64,000 bases of DNA from [Phormidium] sp. LEGE 05292 (GTDB lineage: Bacteria; Cyanobacteriota; Cyanobacteriia; Cyanobacteriales; Aerosakkonemataceae): NCBI RefSeq assembly GCF_015207735.1, contig NZ_JADEWG010000015.1:1-64000 (forward strand), written 5' to 3'. Below, in pieces: positions 18,741 through 28,261 of the stretch. Each line of letters opens with the position of its first letter. Positions within the stretch are counted from its first letter, which is position 1. Below the pieces are notes generated by a model. It made no database searches, had not been told where the DNA came from, and was given only the letters and a program-made list of their open reading frames with translations. The position numbers were made by a program, and so were the translations under genes.

Positions 18741-19532
18741 TTAATTCTCCGGTAATAAAGTAGTATTAATTGTGACTCCCGATGCCTGACTTAAAGCTTT
18801 TTGCATCGCCCTTTCATCAGTGAATTTTTGCTGAAGCAACCTTCCCTCTAAAACCAAGTTTACCTGACTTTCGCGAAACGGCCAAGGAGACACAGATATT
18901 TCTAAAGGATGATTTTCTTTATTCTTTAAAGTTAACGTAATTTCCCCATTAGCAGTAGGTACATTTTCAACTATTTTCTCACCAGTAAAACCATGACAAA
19001 TAATTAAAGAAAGTGCATCCCAAACAGCTACTAATTTTTGATTACGTTTAACTACTTCTGGTGTAATATATGGCGAATGATAGATGTCTTCTTGCAATTT
19101 ACTAATCAATTCTTCCTGAAAAGCATACTCATCTTTCAGGAAATTTTCGACTAATTCTTTTGTTTCTGGGAAATTTTCCCAACCGCGAAAGCGTTCATAT
19201 AAACGAGTACCGTGTAGCGAAATAAGTAACGCCACATATCTACCCCAAGGTAGAGCTAAATTGCTGGCAGTTGACCAAATTTTAATATGATTTTTCGTTG
19301 CCAATTCAGAGAAAGAATGAGGATAACCTGTTTGGGGATTTAATGTTGGTGCTTGTTCCCAACTTAACCAACCAATATCATGTTGTTCCGCAGCTAAACA
19401 AACTGGTTGATTAGGAAAAACTTGACCAAATTGTTCGTTACCCCACATCCTTGCTAATTGTCCTGAAATCCAAGCATGGTGGGGTTGGGTAATACAAATA
19501 ACTTCCTCTGGCGATGATAAACGCAGTAGCAT
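18741..19532 (-). CDS. DUF3891 family protein
   Basis: The 263-residue soluble protein has the family's N-terminal pattern: VICITQPHHAWISGQLARMWG, then CLAAEQHDIGWLSWEQ, and ISLHGTRLYERF. The conserved His/Asp pairs (QPHH, EQHDIGW) suggest a metal-dependent HD-like active site, which is inference. No pathway partner is visible. It lies upstream of the DUF362 gene on the same strand, 112 bp away, with a repeat between them. Confidence 0.8.
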   Translation of the reverse strand: MLLRLSSPEEVICITQPHHAWISGQLARMWGNEQFGQVFPNQPVCLAAEQHDIGWLSWEQAPTLNPQTGYPHSFSELATKNHIKIWSTASNLALPWGRYVALLISLHGTRLYERFRGWENFPETKELVENFLKDEYAFQEELISKLQEDIYHSPYITPEVVKRNQKLVAVWDALSLIICHGFTGEKIVENVPTANGEITLTLKNKENHPLEISVSPWPFRESQVNLVLEGRLLQQKFTDERAMQKALSQASGVTINTTLLPEN

Positions 19533-19587
19533 AAATTACTCGATTTTGTGCATATTAATATCCTATCGATTTTATGGATTTTTGGTC

Positions 19588-19870
19588 TGTTGTAAGCGCT
19601 TTAGCGCGATTTCTTACTGAAGTAGGAACAACGGACAATTGGGTTTGTTGTAAGCGCTTTAGCGCGATTCCCACTGAAGTGGGAACAACGGACAATTGGG
19701 TTTGTTGTCGGCGCTTTAGCGCGATTTCCTACTGAAGTAGGAACAACGGACAATTGGGTTTGTTGTAAGCGCTTTAGCGCGATTCCCACTGAAGTGGGAA
19801 CAACGGACAATTGGGTTTGTTGTCGGCGCTTTAGCGCGATTCCCACTGAAGTGGGAACAACGGACAATTT
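19588..19870. repeat. Tandem array of five 57/58-bp hairpin repeats
   Basis: Units begin at 19588, 19646, 19703, 19761 and 19818. Each contains a GCGCT/AGCGC stem and a second stem TTCCCACT/AGTGGGAA, inside TTGT...ACAA outer arms. In unit 3 both arms of the second stem change together (CCTACT/AGTAGG). An 88-codon frame reads through the array but is only the repeat translated. The array lies between pta and the DUF3891 gene. Confidence 0.9.
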
Positions 19871-21959
19871 AAACTTTTGTTTGTGCTTGAATAGCAGTAA
19901 TCGCTACTGTGTTAACAATATCGGTGACAGTACAACCGCGACTTAAGTCATTTACAGGTTTTTTCAAACCTTGTAAAACAGGGCCGATCGCTACTGCATT
20001 TGCCGATCGTTGTACAGCTTTATAAGTATTGTTTCCGGTGTTTAAATCAGGGAAAATAAATACCGTTGCGTGTCCCGCAACTTCACTACTTGGCAATTTT
20101 GTTTTTGCTACTGAACTATCAATTGCGGCATCATATTGAATCGGCCCTTCTATTTTTAAATCGGGGCGTTTTTCTCTGGCAATACAAGTAGCTTGTTTAA
20201 CTTTATCTACATCTGCTCCGTGACCAGAATCACCTGTAGAATAAGATAACATTGCCACAAAAGGTTCAATACCAAAAGTTTGGGCGGTAGTTGCCGAACT
20301 AATAGCAATATCTGCTAATTGTTCAGGCGAAGGATTAGGATTGACCGCGCAATCTCCATAGACTAAAACTTGATCTGCTAAACACATTAAAAATACGCTA
20401 GAAACGATCGAACAACCTGGAACAGTCTTAATAAACTCTAATGCCGGACGAATTGTATGGGCAGTTGTATGAACAGCACCAGATACCATGCCATCTGCGG
20501 CTCCTTTGTACACCATCATTGTGCCAAAATAACTAAAGTCGTGCATGGCATCTCTGGCAATTTCTTCAGTAATTCCTTTGTGCTTTCGTAATTCTAAATA
20601 AGTTTGTACGTAGTCATCTTGCCACTCAGAGAGCAAAGGATCGAGGATATTTACCGGATTCAAATTTAACCCCAAAAGAGAGATTTTTTCTTTTATCTCC
20701 TGTTCATTTCCTAATAGAGTAACATCTACAACTCGGCGGCGTAAGAGAATTTCTGCTGCCCGTAAAATTCGATCTTCTGCACCTTCAGGAAACACAATAT
20801 GTTGCTTTTTCGCCTTGGCACGCTCAATCAATTCATACTCAAACATAATCGGTGTAATTCGAGTAGAACGAGTCACTGAAATGCGTTTTTCTAGTTTGGT
20901 TAAATCTACATGAGATTCAAACAATCCCAAGGCAGAAGCGATTTTATTTTGGTTATCAGGGGTAATTTCTGCATGAACTAAACTAACCAATTTAGCGGTT
21001 TCGTAAGTATCAGTTTCGACACCAAAAATTGGAGTATTAAATTTGCGGAAACCTTCCAACAATTTCTTAACTTGGGGAGCCATATCAAAACCCCCAGTTA
21101 AAATCATTCCCGCTATTTTAGCATAATTTACTGAGAAGGTAGCAGCCAAACATCCTAATATTACATCAGCGCGATCGCCTGCCGTAATAATTAAGCCACC
21201 TTCTCGCACATGATCGAGAAAGTTTGGTAACTGCATTGCCGCTACTTTATAGCTTAAAACTTCCCGATTTAGTTGGTTGTCTGAACCATATACTAGTTTT
21301 CCATTAATTGCTTGAGCAATTTCTCTAACTGTTGGTTTACCTAAAGTTTCTTTTTCGGGAATAATAAATACAGGGTCTTCATAAATCCAGAGATTTTCTA
21401 ACTGTTGAGTAACCGCTTCTAATCGCTCAGGATTTACTAAATTGACCATTGTAGCGGCAATTGTACATCCCTCTTCCATAAAAGCTTCACGTTCGGTACG
21501 AACTGCATTAACTACATCCTCTGGAGTTTTACCTTGTCCATTTGCCACAATTAATACTGGGGCGGCTAAATGATTAGCAATGCGCGTGTCAAAATTATCC
21601 ACAAATGCCGGATCAATTTCTGTCGAATCAATCCCTTCACACAGGATAAAATCGCAATTTTTTTCTAAAGCTTTGTATTTTTCAATTACCTGTTTGATCA
21701 GTTCATCATAATGCCCATCAGCAACTAAATCTCGCGCTTGTTCATGTGTTAGTCCGTACTGAGATTCGTAATCAATTTCTAGATGGTAACGCTGACGGAT
21801 CAAGTTGATATCGTTATCTGGTTTTTGCCCTGCATGAATTACTGGACGGAAAAAACCAAGTTTGTGGATACGCTTTGATAACAATTCCATCAGTCCTAGC
21901 AGGACAAGCGATTTACCACTGCCTGCTTCAATTGCTGCGATATATAAATTTTGGCTCAT
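19869..21959 (-). CDS. pta: Phosphate acetyltransferase (long form)
   Basis: It converts acetyl-CoA and phosphate to acetyl-phosphate and CoA. The 696 residues match the long Pta architecture. An N-terminal BioD-like P-loop domain (AAIEAGSGKSLVLLGL) is followed by a DRTGG domain and a C-terminal catalytic PTA domain from about residue 370. The catalytic domain shows HIVFPEGAEDRILRAAEILL, GMVSGAVHTTAHTIRPAL and VYGDCAVNPNPSPEQLADI. It is transcribed divergently from the PTS genes across a 319-bp spacer. No acetate kinase is visible in the window. Confidence 0.95.
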   Translation of the reverse strand: MSQNLYIAAIEAGSGKSLVLLGLMELLSKRIHKLGFFRPVIHAGQKPDNDINLIRQRYHLEIDYESQYGLTHEQARDLVADGHYDELIKQVIEKYKALEKNCDFILCEGIDSTEIDPAFVDNFDTRIANHLAAPVLIVANGQGKTPEDVVNAVRTEREAFMEEGCTIAATMVNLVNPERLEAVTQQLENLWIYEDPVFIIPEKETLGKPTVREIAQAINGKLVYGSDNQLNREVLSYKVAAMQLPNFLDHVREGGLIITAGDRADVILGCLAATFSVNYAKIAGMILTGGFDMAPQVKKLLEGFRKFNTPIFGVETDTYETAKLVSLVHAEITPDNQNKIASALGLFESHVDLTKLEKRISVTRSTRITPIMFEYELIERAKAKKQHIVFPEGAEDRILRAAEILLRRRVVDVTLLGNEQEIKEKISLLGLNLNPVNILDPLLSEWQDDYVQTYLELRKHKGITEEIARDAMHDFSYFGTMMVYKGAADGMVSGAVHTTAHTIRPALEFIKTVPGCSIVSSVFLMCLADQVLVYGDCAVNPNPSPEQLADIAISSATTAQTFGIEPFVAMLSYSTGDSGHGADVDKVKQATCIAREKRPDLKIEGPIQYDAAIDSSVAKTKLPSSEVAGHATVFIFPDLNTGNNTYKAVQRSANAVAIGPVLQGLKKPVNDLSRGCTVTDIVNTVAITAIQAQTKV

Positions 21960-22278
21960 CTGAGTTTATTTAATAACTATCTTCTGATCTTCCTTAGTTG
22001 TTAGTCCCTACTCCTGATAATAAATCAAGGTTTTTTCAGGAATCAGAAGGCATTGTATTAATTACCAGGCGAGTAAAGTGTCGTCAAGCCAACAATTAGG
22101 GTAATCTTATCACTTATTTAATCATGTTAAAGGAAAGTTAAAACATAAATAAAAAGTTAAATTTTTTATCCTATTGCTAGCCATAAGATCCTATTCCTTG
22201 TAAGTTCTAAAAGATATAGCAGGCAAGTTAAAAGACAGTTTTTATGATTTGGTCATGACAAGAAGTTAGGAGACTAGC
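21960..22278. other. Divergent spacer between pta and the PTS operon
   Basis: This AT-rich 319-bp region must contain both promoters. A good ribosome site (AGGAG, about nine bases before the ATG) precedes the PTS fusion gene. I see no clear operator, NtcA box or riboswitch fold. Confidence 0.4.
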
Positions 22279-24846
22279 ATGAGTTACGCTGCAACTCCGG
22301 TACGAACTAGTTCAGGTGTGGTGATTATAGCCCCATTATCTGGTCATTTATTACCGATCGAACAAGTTCCCGATCCAGTATTCGCGCAAAAAATGGTTGG
22401 GGATGGTATCTCTATTGATCCTGTAGGTGAGACTTTATTTGCGCCTTGTGATGGCGAAGTGATTCAACTGCATCCTTCCCATCACGCCGTAACTATCAAA
22501 ACGGCAGAAGGTTTAGAAATATTGATGCACATTGGATTAGACACTGTTACCCTCAGAGGCAAAGGCTTTACACCGAAAGTTAAAGAAGGTGACAAGGTAA
22601 AAACTGGAGATGCACTCATTGATTTTGATGCGGATTATGTTGCCTTAAATGCCCGGAGTTTGCTAACTCAATTAGTAATTACCAACGGTGAGAAAGTGGC
22701 AAATTTTGCGCCGCGTTCTGGTGTTGTGACTGGGGGAAAAGATGTAGTTTTGGAACTCAGTTTAACAGGAAGTGAGACACCAACTGCCGAAAAAAGCACA
22801 ACTGGTAAAAAAGTTATTTCCCAAGCAATTGTAATTCCCAACCCCACAGGATTGCACGCCCGTCCCGCCGCAGTTTTAGCGAACTTAGCTAAAAAATATA
22901 AATCCGATCTTCGCTTAAAGTTTGGGGAAAAACAGGCGAATGTGCGTAGCGTTGTCGGATTGATGGGGTTGTCGATCGACAATGGTGATACAGTTTATTT
23001 GGTTGCAGAAGGGGAAGATGCCGAAACAGCAGTTGCCGAACTGACGAAAGAAATGCTTGCTGGACTAGGGGAAGAAGGATTATCACCTGCACCTGCACCC
23101 GCCAGTGTTGCTCAAGCTGAGATTAACACACCTGCACCGCGTCCGCGATCGGAAAATCCCAACATTATATTAGGTGTAGCAGCTTCTCCAGGTGTGGCGG
23201 TGGGAAATACTTACCGGATTCGACACCAAGAGATTAGCGTAGCAGAAACCGGAGAAAACCCAAATAAAGAAAGGCGGAAATTGGAAAATGCGATCGCACA
23301 AGCCAAACTAGAAATAGAAGCACTCCGCGCCAAAGTACACGGACAAGCAGACGCAGGAAAAGCCGCCATTTTTGCCGCCCATCAAGAACTGCTAGAAGAT
23401 CCAGAAATTGAAGAAATGGCAACCGCAGCGATTGACGAAGGTAAAAGTGCGGCTTTCGCTTGGAAAAAAACCTACACTTATCAAGCTCAACAACTAGCAA
23501 AACTACAAAACGAACTGTTAGCGGCGCGGGCGAATGATTTGCGAGATGTGGGTGGAAGAGTGTTGCGAATTTTAACAGGCGCAACAGTAGAAGAAATTAG
23601 TTACCCCGACAATACGATTTTAATTGCAGAAGACTTGACACCTTCCGATACGGCGACGATGGACCGATCGAAAGTCCTGGGTTTTTGTACAGTTGGTGGA
23701 GGCGCAACTTCCCATGTTTCCATTCTCGCGCGATCAATGGACATTCCCGCAATTGCTGGAGCAGAACCGAGAATATTAGACCTTCCCAACGGTACACCAG
23801 TAATTTTGGATGGTAGCAAAGGCACAATGCGCCTGAATCCTACCCCAGAAGAAATGGAACGAGTCAAACAACTGCAAATCAGATTAGCAGCCAAACGCCA
23901 AGCCGACTTAGCCGCAGCATTTGAACCAGCCACAACAATTGACGGTCATCGCGTCGAAGTAGTAGCCAACATCGGTAATATAGAAGATGCCGAAAAAGCC
24001 GTTGCTTTGGGTGGCGAAGGCGTAGGTTTGTTGCGTTCCGAATTTGTATTTATGGAACGAGACAGCGCCCCCAGCGAAGACGAACAAACCGAAATTTATG
24101 AAAGTATAGCCCGTGTTTTAGGCCCCGATCGGCCCTTAATTATTCGTACCTTAGACGTTGGTGGCGACAAACCTTTACCTTACTTATCCATTCCCCACGA
24201 AGAAAACCCATTTTTAGGCGAACGAGGTGTGCGAATAGGATTCGATCGACCAGAAATACTCCGCACCCAACTAAGAGCAATTTTAAGAGCATCTCACGCC
24301 GGAAAAGTAAAAGTAATGTTCCCCATGATTGCACGACTAGAAGAATGGCGCATGGCAAAAGGAATGCTAGAAGAAGAACGGCAAAAACTAGGAATTTCGC
24401 CCATTGAAGCCGGAATCATGATTGAAATACCCGCCGCCGCAGTCATGGCAGATCAATTTGCCAAAGAAGCCGACTTCTTCTCCGTCGGCACCAACGACCT
24501 CACCCAATATACCTTAGCAATGGATCGCGGACACCCCAAACTAGCCCCTTACGTAGACGCATTAAACCCCGGAGTCTTAACCTTAATCGGTGTCGCCGCC
24601 ACCGCCGCACGCCATCAAGGAAAATGGCTGGGCGTGTGCGGTGGAGTCGCCAGCGATCCGCAAGCCGTACCATTATTAGTAGGCTTAGGCGTTACCGAAC
24701 TCAGCGTCAGCGTCCCCACCATCCCCAGCATTAAAGCCCAAATCAGAGAATTAAAACTCTCTGATTGCCAGAAATTAGCTAAATTTGCGATCGCTCAAGC
24801 CACAGCAGCCGAAGTCAGAGCATTATCTCCCTTACCAGAAGAATAA
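22279..24846 (+). CDS. PTS fusion protein IIA(Glc)-HPr-Enzyme I
   Basis: This is a soluble multiphosphoryl-transfer protein that passes phosphate from phosphoenolpyruvate to a sugar permease. Residues about 15-150 are IIA(Glc), with the paired histidines His69 (SHHAV) and phospho-site His84 (LMHIGLDTV). Residues about 172-260 are HPr, with His193 (TGLHARPAA) and a Ser-46-like position (VRSVVGLMG). Residues about 290-850 are Enzyme I, with His479 (ATSHVSILAR) and the PEP-binding C-terminal domain including GVCGGVASDP. All active residues are present. The order IIA-HPr-EI equals the NagF type known from GlcNAc systems. It is followed after 218 bp by the IICB permease gene. Confidence 0.95.
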   Translation: MSYAATPVRTSSGVVIIAPLSGHLLPIEQVPDPVFAQKMVGDGISIDPVGETLFAPCDGEVIQLHPSHHAVTIKTAEGLEILMHIGLDTVTLRGKGFTPKVKEGDKVKTGDALIDFDADYVALNARSLLTQLVITNGEKVANFAPRSGVVTGGKDVVLELSLTGSETPTAEKSTTGKKVISQAIVIPNPTGLHARPAAVLANLAKKYKSDLRLKFGEKQANVRSVVGLMGLSIDNGDTVYLVAEGEDAETAVAELTKEMLAGLGEEGLSPAPAPASVAQAEINTPAPRPRSENPNIILGVAASPGVAVGNTYRIRHQEISVAETGENPNKERRKLENAIAQAKLEIEALRAKVHGQADAGKAAIFAAHQELLEDPEIEEMATAAIDEGKSAAFAWKKTYTYQAQQLAKLQNELLAARANDLRDVGGRVLRILTGATVEEISYPDNTILIAEDLTPSDTATMDRSKVLGFCTVGGGATSHVSILARSMDIPAIAGAEPRILDLPNGTPVILDGSKGTMRLNPTPEEMERVKQLQIRLAAKRQADLAAAFEPATTIDGHRVEVVANIGNIEDAEKAVALGGEGVGLLRSEFVFMERDSAPSEDEQTEIYESIARVLGPDRPLIIRTLDVGGDKPLPYLSIPHEENPFLGERGVRIGFDRPEILRTQLRAILRASHAGKVKVMFPMIARLEEWRMAKGMLEEERQKLGISPIEAGIMIEIPAAAVMADQFAKEADFFSVGTNDLTQYTLAMDRGHPKLAPYVDALNPGVLTLIGVAATAARHQGKWLGVCGGVASDPQAVPLLVGLGVTELSVSVPTIPSIKAQIRELKLSDCQKLAKFAIAQATAAEVRALSPLPEE

Positions 24847-24879
24847 AGAAAAAACAGCCCACAAATATCACTTTCTCTT

Positions 24880-25032
24880 TCTTCTCTTTCTTCGCGTTCT
24901 TTGCGTCCTTTGCGGTTCATTAAAAAAAACTCTTTCACAACTTAAATAGGACTGCGATAGGAATCCTAAAATATTTTTTTGAACCGCAAAGGACGCAAAG
25001 AGCGCAAAGAAAAGAAAAAGAAGAAAAAAGGT
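24880..25032. repeat. Long inverted repeat between the two PTS genes
   Basis: A TTTGCGTCCTTTGCGGTTC-type segment near 24890-24921 is matched by its reverse complement GAACCGCAAAGGACGCAAAG near 24980-25010, with A/G- and T/C-rich flanks extending the pairing to about 40 bp each side. The transcript between the two PTS genes could therefore fold into a long stem with a loop of roughly 60 nt. The GCGTCC(T)TTGCGG motif is a dispersed cyanobacterial repeat; a relative is at 50979-51012. Confidence 0.75.
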
Positions 25033-25064
25033 ATTTTCTAATCTACTTCAACCAAGAAACCTTT

Positions 25065-26900
25065 ATGTGGAAAAAAGCATTTGCCTTACTCCAAAAGATG
25101 GGAAAATCCTTAATGCTTCCCGTCTCAGTGCTACCAGTTGCAGGTTTATTACTCGGACTTGGTAGCGCCAGATTTAGTGACCCGAAAACCTTTTGGTGGA
25201 TACCAGAATTTTTAGCAAAGATCATGAAACAATCAGGCGATTCGATCTTTGCTAATTTACCTTTAATTTTTGCGATTTCGGTTGCGATCGGATTTACCGA
25301 AAATGATGGAGTTTCCGCCTTAGCTGCGACTGTAGGTTTTGCTGTATTTGTTGCTTCTTTGGGTGCAGCTTCAACCACTTTATTTAATGTTCCCAGTAGC
25401 GAACTAAAACAAGTTTTGGGTATTCCCACTCTGGATACTGGGGTGTTTGGTGGCTTAATTATTGGTTGTGTAGCCGCTTATATTTTTACTAAGTTTTTTC
25501 GCATTCAATTACCGCAGTATTTAGGGTTTTTTGCGGGTAAAAGGTCGGTGCCAATTATTACTGGGTTGAGTGCGATCGCGATCGGCATTTTAATGAGTAT
25601 CATTTGGCCCCCCATTGGTAATGCCATCCAAACTGCTGCTAACGCCGCTGCTTCTGGAAAAAATGTGGCTCTAACTGCGGCAATTTATGGAGTAGTAGAA
25701 CGCGCATTATTACCTTTTGGTTTGCACCATATTTGGAACGTACCTTTCTTTTTCCAAATCGGATCTTTCACCGATCCTATTACTGGTAAAGTCGTTCATG
25801 GTGATATTACTCGGTTCTTTGCTGGAGATAAAAGTGCTGGGATTTTGGGCGGTGCTTATCTGTTTAAAATGTTTGGTTTACCAGCAGCAGGTATTGCAAT
25901 ATGGCATTGTGCCAAACCAAAAAACCGCACCGTCACAGGCGGGATCATGATTTCAGCAGCGTTCACTTCTTTCTTAACAGGAATTACCGAACCTTTAGAA
26001 TTTTCCTTCATGTTTGTTGCCCCCATCCTTTATGTAATGCACGCATTTTTAGCGGGGTTTGGTGACTGGTTATTTGTTACCCTTGGCGGTAGAATGGGTT
26101 TCACTTTCTCCCAAGGTTTTATCGACTTTTTCCTATTCTGGAAACTGGGAACTAATGTCTGGTTAATTTTAGCTTTTGGGCCATTGTTTGCCGCTTTATA
26201 CTATTTCTTGTTCCGCTTTACCATTAAACGGTTTGACCTGAAAACTCCGGGAAGGGAAGATGAAAATATTATTGAAGGTGTGGAAGGTGGAACTGCGATC
26301 GCAGCAGCAGGTATGACTATGGCAGCGGAGTTAGTAAAAGCTTTCGGTGGACGCAGCAATATTGCTACTTTGGATGCTTGCATTACCCGTTTGCGAATTA
26401 CTGTCAATGATATGTCTAAAGTAAACAAAGCTAAGTTGAAAGCTTTGGGTGCTTCCGGTGTTTTGGAAGTTGGTAATAATGCTCAAGCAATTTTTGGGCC
26501 AAGGTCAGAAAACCTGAAAACTGATATGATGGAATATCTCAAAATTGCTGGCCCAGAAGCAGATATAGTAGATCCACCATCAGTCGAAACTACCCCAGGA
26601 AATACTTTAACTGACAATGGTGTTGCACCAGCTGTGGTTCGAGATCCTAATGCGGCGCGTCGGGTAAAAGATTTAATTCATGCCCTTGGTGGTGCTGCTA
26701 ATATTCGCAATGTAGAACCTGTAGCTTTAACTCGTTTGCGTTTAGAAGTTGCTGATAATTCGGCAATTAATCAAGAAGCTTTAAAAGCTGCTGGTGTGGA
26801 GGGAATTATGCAATTGCCAAACCATAAATTGCATTTATTAGTAGGGTTGAATGCCGATCAATATGCCGCAGAAATGAAGGAACAATTAGCCAAATCTTGA
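25065..26900 (+). CDS. PTS permease IIC-IIB-IIB (glucose/N-acetylglucosamine family)
   Basis: This membrane permease imports and phosphorylates a hexose or amino-sugar. Residues about 10-385 form the IIC channel, with [12 protein letters not shown] and the substrate-site motif ITEPLEF. Residues about 415-495 form IIB with the phosphocysteine Cys439 (LDACITRLR). A linker leads to a second IIB-like domain (about 530-608) in which the cysteine position is Ala554 ([10 protein letters not shown]), so it cannot carry phosphate. At 611 residues it is longer than a simple IICB. IIC sequence and the IIA-HPr-EI partner point to GlcNAc or glucose, but no nagA or nagB is nearby to decide. Confidence 0.93.
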   Translation: MWKKAFALLQKMGKSLMLPVSVLPVAGLLLGLGSARFSDPKTFWWIPEFLAKIMKQSGDSIFANLPLIFAISVAIGFTENDGVSALAATVGFAVFVASLGAASTTLFNVPSSELKQVLGIPTLDTGVFGGLIIGCVAAYIFTKFFRIQLPQYLGFFAGKRSVPIITGLSAIAIGILMSIIWPPIGNAIQTAANAAASGKNVALTAAIYGVVERALLPFGLHHIWNVPFFFQIGSFTDPITGKVVHGDITRFFAGDKSAGILGGAYLFKMFGLPAAGIAIWHCAKPKNRTVTGGIMISAAFTSFLTGITEPLEFSFMFVAPILYVMHAFLAGFGDWLFVTLGGRMGFTFSQGFIDFFLFWKLGTNVWLILAFGPLFAALYYFLFRFTIKRFDLKTPGREDENIIEGVEGGTAIAAAGMTMAAELVKAFGGRSNIATLDACITRLRITVNDMSKVNKAKLKALGASGVLEVGNNAQAIFGPRSENLKTDMMEYLKIAGPEADIVDPPSVETTPGNTLTDNGVAPAVVRDPNAARRVKDLIHALGGAANIRNVEPVALTRLRLEVADNSAINQEALKAAGVEGIMQLPNHKLHLLVGLNADQYAAEMKEQLAKS

Positions 26901-26903
26901 CCT

Positions 26904-26934
26904 GAAACCCGACTTCTTGAAGAAGTCGGGTTTC
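26904..26934 (+). terminator. Terminator of the PTS operon
   Basis: GAAACCCGACTTCTT is followed by its exact reverse complement and then a short T-rich stretch, three bases after the permease stop. This is a strong stem with 15-bp arms. Confidence 0.75.
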
Positions 26935-26954
26935 TAATTTATGTATACTTGCAT

Positions 26955-27311
26955 TTACAAAATGCTGTAAATTAAATTGCTGACTAATGAGAGTGCTAAG
27001 GCTCCAATTACTGCACTCCACAAGCCTGCACGTAGGCGAAAACCTTGGACTAAAGAGGCTGCGATCGCAAAAGTGACAGCCGCAATAATAAATGTGGAAA
27101 TTCCCGAAAGTAAGTTAAATGTCACCAAATTAGGAATAAAGAAAAATAACCCTAAAATTGGTCTAACAATAGCAGCTACTACACCAATAACTGCTGCTGA
27201 AATGTAAGCTTTAGCTGGACTATCAATTTCTACTCCAACTGGCAATTTAGTAATAATTAGCAAACTAGAGGCGCTAACTATCCAAGCAATTAACAGATCA
27301 ATAAAATCCAT
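26955..27311 (-). CDS. Small four-helix membrane protein, phage-holin-4-like family
   Basis: The start is set at the ATG whose complement is 27309-27311, since GAGGGG lies about nine bases before it; a frame opening at 27329 lacks this. The roughly 118-residue protein has four hydrophobic segments: LLIAWIVSASSLLIITKL, YISAAVIGVVAAIVRPIL, GISTFIIAAVTFAIAASL and SAVIGALALSLVSNLI. This is the pattern of the chromosomal 'phage holin family' (PF04020-like) proteins. The role in cyanobacteria is unknown, and there is no phage context. Confidence 0.75.
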   Translation of the reverse strand: MDFIDLLIAWIVSASSLLIITKLPVGVEIDSPAKAYISAAVIGVVAAIVRPILGLFFFIPNLVTFNLLSGISTFIIAAVTFAIAASLVQGFRLRAGLWSAVIGALALSLVSNLIYSIL

Positions 27312-27435
27312 ATTTATTTCCCCTCTCATCTCATCTGTGGCTGTTTAAATTCACCACAACAATCACGTTAAATTGCCAGATTCTAAATTTCCTCTACAAA
27401 TTGGTGTAAATATCAATCCATCTGAAGGCACAAAG

Positions 27436-27475
27436 AAGAAAGGTAGAAGGCAGAAGGCAGAAGGCAGAAGGAAAG
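27436..27475. repeat. AGAAGGC short tandem repeat
   Basis: Several copies of the 7-bp unit AGAAGGC followed by A/G-rich sequence. It lies in the gap between the exbD and holin-like genes, and C/T-rich CTCCCCTG units follow just after it. Confidence 0.65.
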
Positions 27476-27544
27476 AAAGGGACAAAGGGTAAAGGTGAAA
27501 GGGGTATATTTATTATCTCCCCTGCTCCCCTGCCCCTCTGCTCC

Positions 27545-28261
27545 TTAACGCGATCGCGGACTCTCTGGTGTCACCCCAGGAGTAGCAGTTGTCGGAGGAA
27601 GCGTTCCGGGTACTTGTGCGCCTGGGGTAGGAAATGTTCCTGGTACTTGTGCGCCTGGGGTGGGAAGAGGAAGCGTTCCTGGAGTTCCTGTACCTGGGGC
27701 AGGAAGTGTTCCGGGTACTTGTGCCCCTGGCGTGGGGATGGGGAGTGATCCGGGTACTCCGGCATCTGGGGTAGCAGTGGGGAGTGTGCCAGGAGTAATG
27801 ACACTGGGAACGCTTGTACTTGGGGTGGGGAGGGGAGATGTGCCAGGGGTTTCTGATTCAGGTAATGTGGCTAAGGCTACGCGATCGCCTCCCACTGCCT
27901 GCATTTTGTCCAAAACTTGCACCACATCATTATAAAAAGCTGTTTTGGAAGCATATAAAACCATTATTCCTTGGGGATTTTTTTGATTAAATTCCCCCAA
28001 TTTTTGTTCTAATTGTTCTGGAGTTACTAATTGATTCTCTACATAAATTTGATTGTAGGGATTGATGCTGACTAATAATCTAGAAGCTATTTGTGGTGTA
28101 GTCGCGTTACTAGCTTGAGGCAAATCCACAGTAATTGCTTGCTGTCTAGTTAAACCCAAGGCTGCCAACAAAAAGAAAGTCAATATACAAAATATGACAT
28201 CAATTAGCGGCAAAAGTTCTATTCTGGCTTCATCAGATGCGTTATCAAGATTTATTTTCAT
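27545..28261 (-). CDS. ExbD/TolR-type protein with Pro-Gly-Thr-rich tail
   Basis: This proton-channel accessory subunit energises outer-membrane processes together with ExbB. The N-terminus has the ExbD pattern: ARIELLPLIDVIFCILTFFLLAAL, with the membrane aspartate in PLIDVIF. A periplasmic domain follows to about residue 125. The last ~100 residues are a degenerate repeat of PGTLPxPTPGAQV-like units encoded by G/C-rich direct repeats, probably an extended periplasmic or cell-wall-spanning segment. It is transcribed after exbB (190-bp gap). No tonB is visible here. Confidence 0.9.
   Translation of the reverse strand: MKINLDNASDEARIELLPLIDVIFCILTFFLLAALGLTRQQAITVDLPQASNATTPQIASRLLVSINPYNQIYVENQLVTPEQLEQKLGEFNQKNPQGIMVLYASKTAFYNDVVQVLDKMQAVGGDRVALATLPESETPGTSPLPTPSTSVPSVITPGTLPTATPDAGVPGSLPIPTPGAQVPGTLPAPGTGTPGTLPLPTPGAQVPGTFPTPGAQVPGTLPPTTATPGVTPESPRSR
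27570..27850 (-). repeat. Pro/Gly-coding degenerate tandem repeats in exbD
   Basis: Repeated units of about 24-39 bp code for PGTLP/PTPGAQVPGT. Several units are almost identical at DNA level, so the tail length probably varies between strains. Confidence 0.75.

Noticed and set aside
19601..19867. 88-codon protein made of SVVPTSVG repeats
   Set aside because: It is the hairpin array read through in one frame, with no ribosome site; the structure explains the open frame.
19588..19870. CRISPR array
   Set aside because: Units are contiguous 57/58-bp repeats without unique spacers, and no cas genes are in the window. The same holds for 42479-42853.
26645..26900. Second IIB domain as a frameshift or assembly artefact
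   Set aside because: The frame is continuous, the linker is in frame, and the domain's other motifs are intact; only the cysteine position differs.
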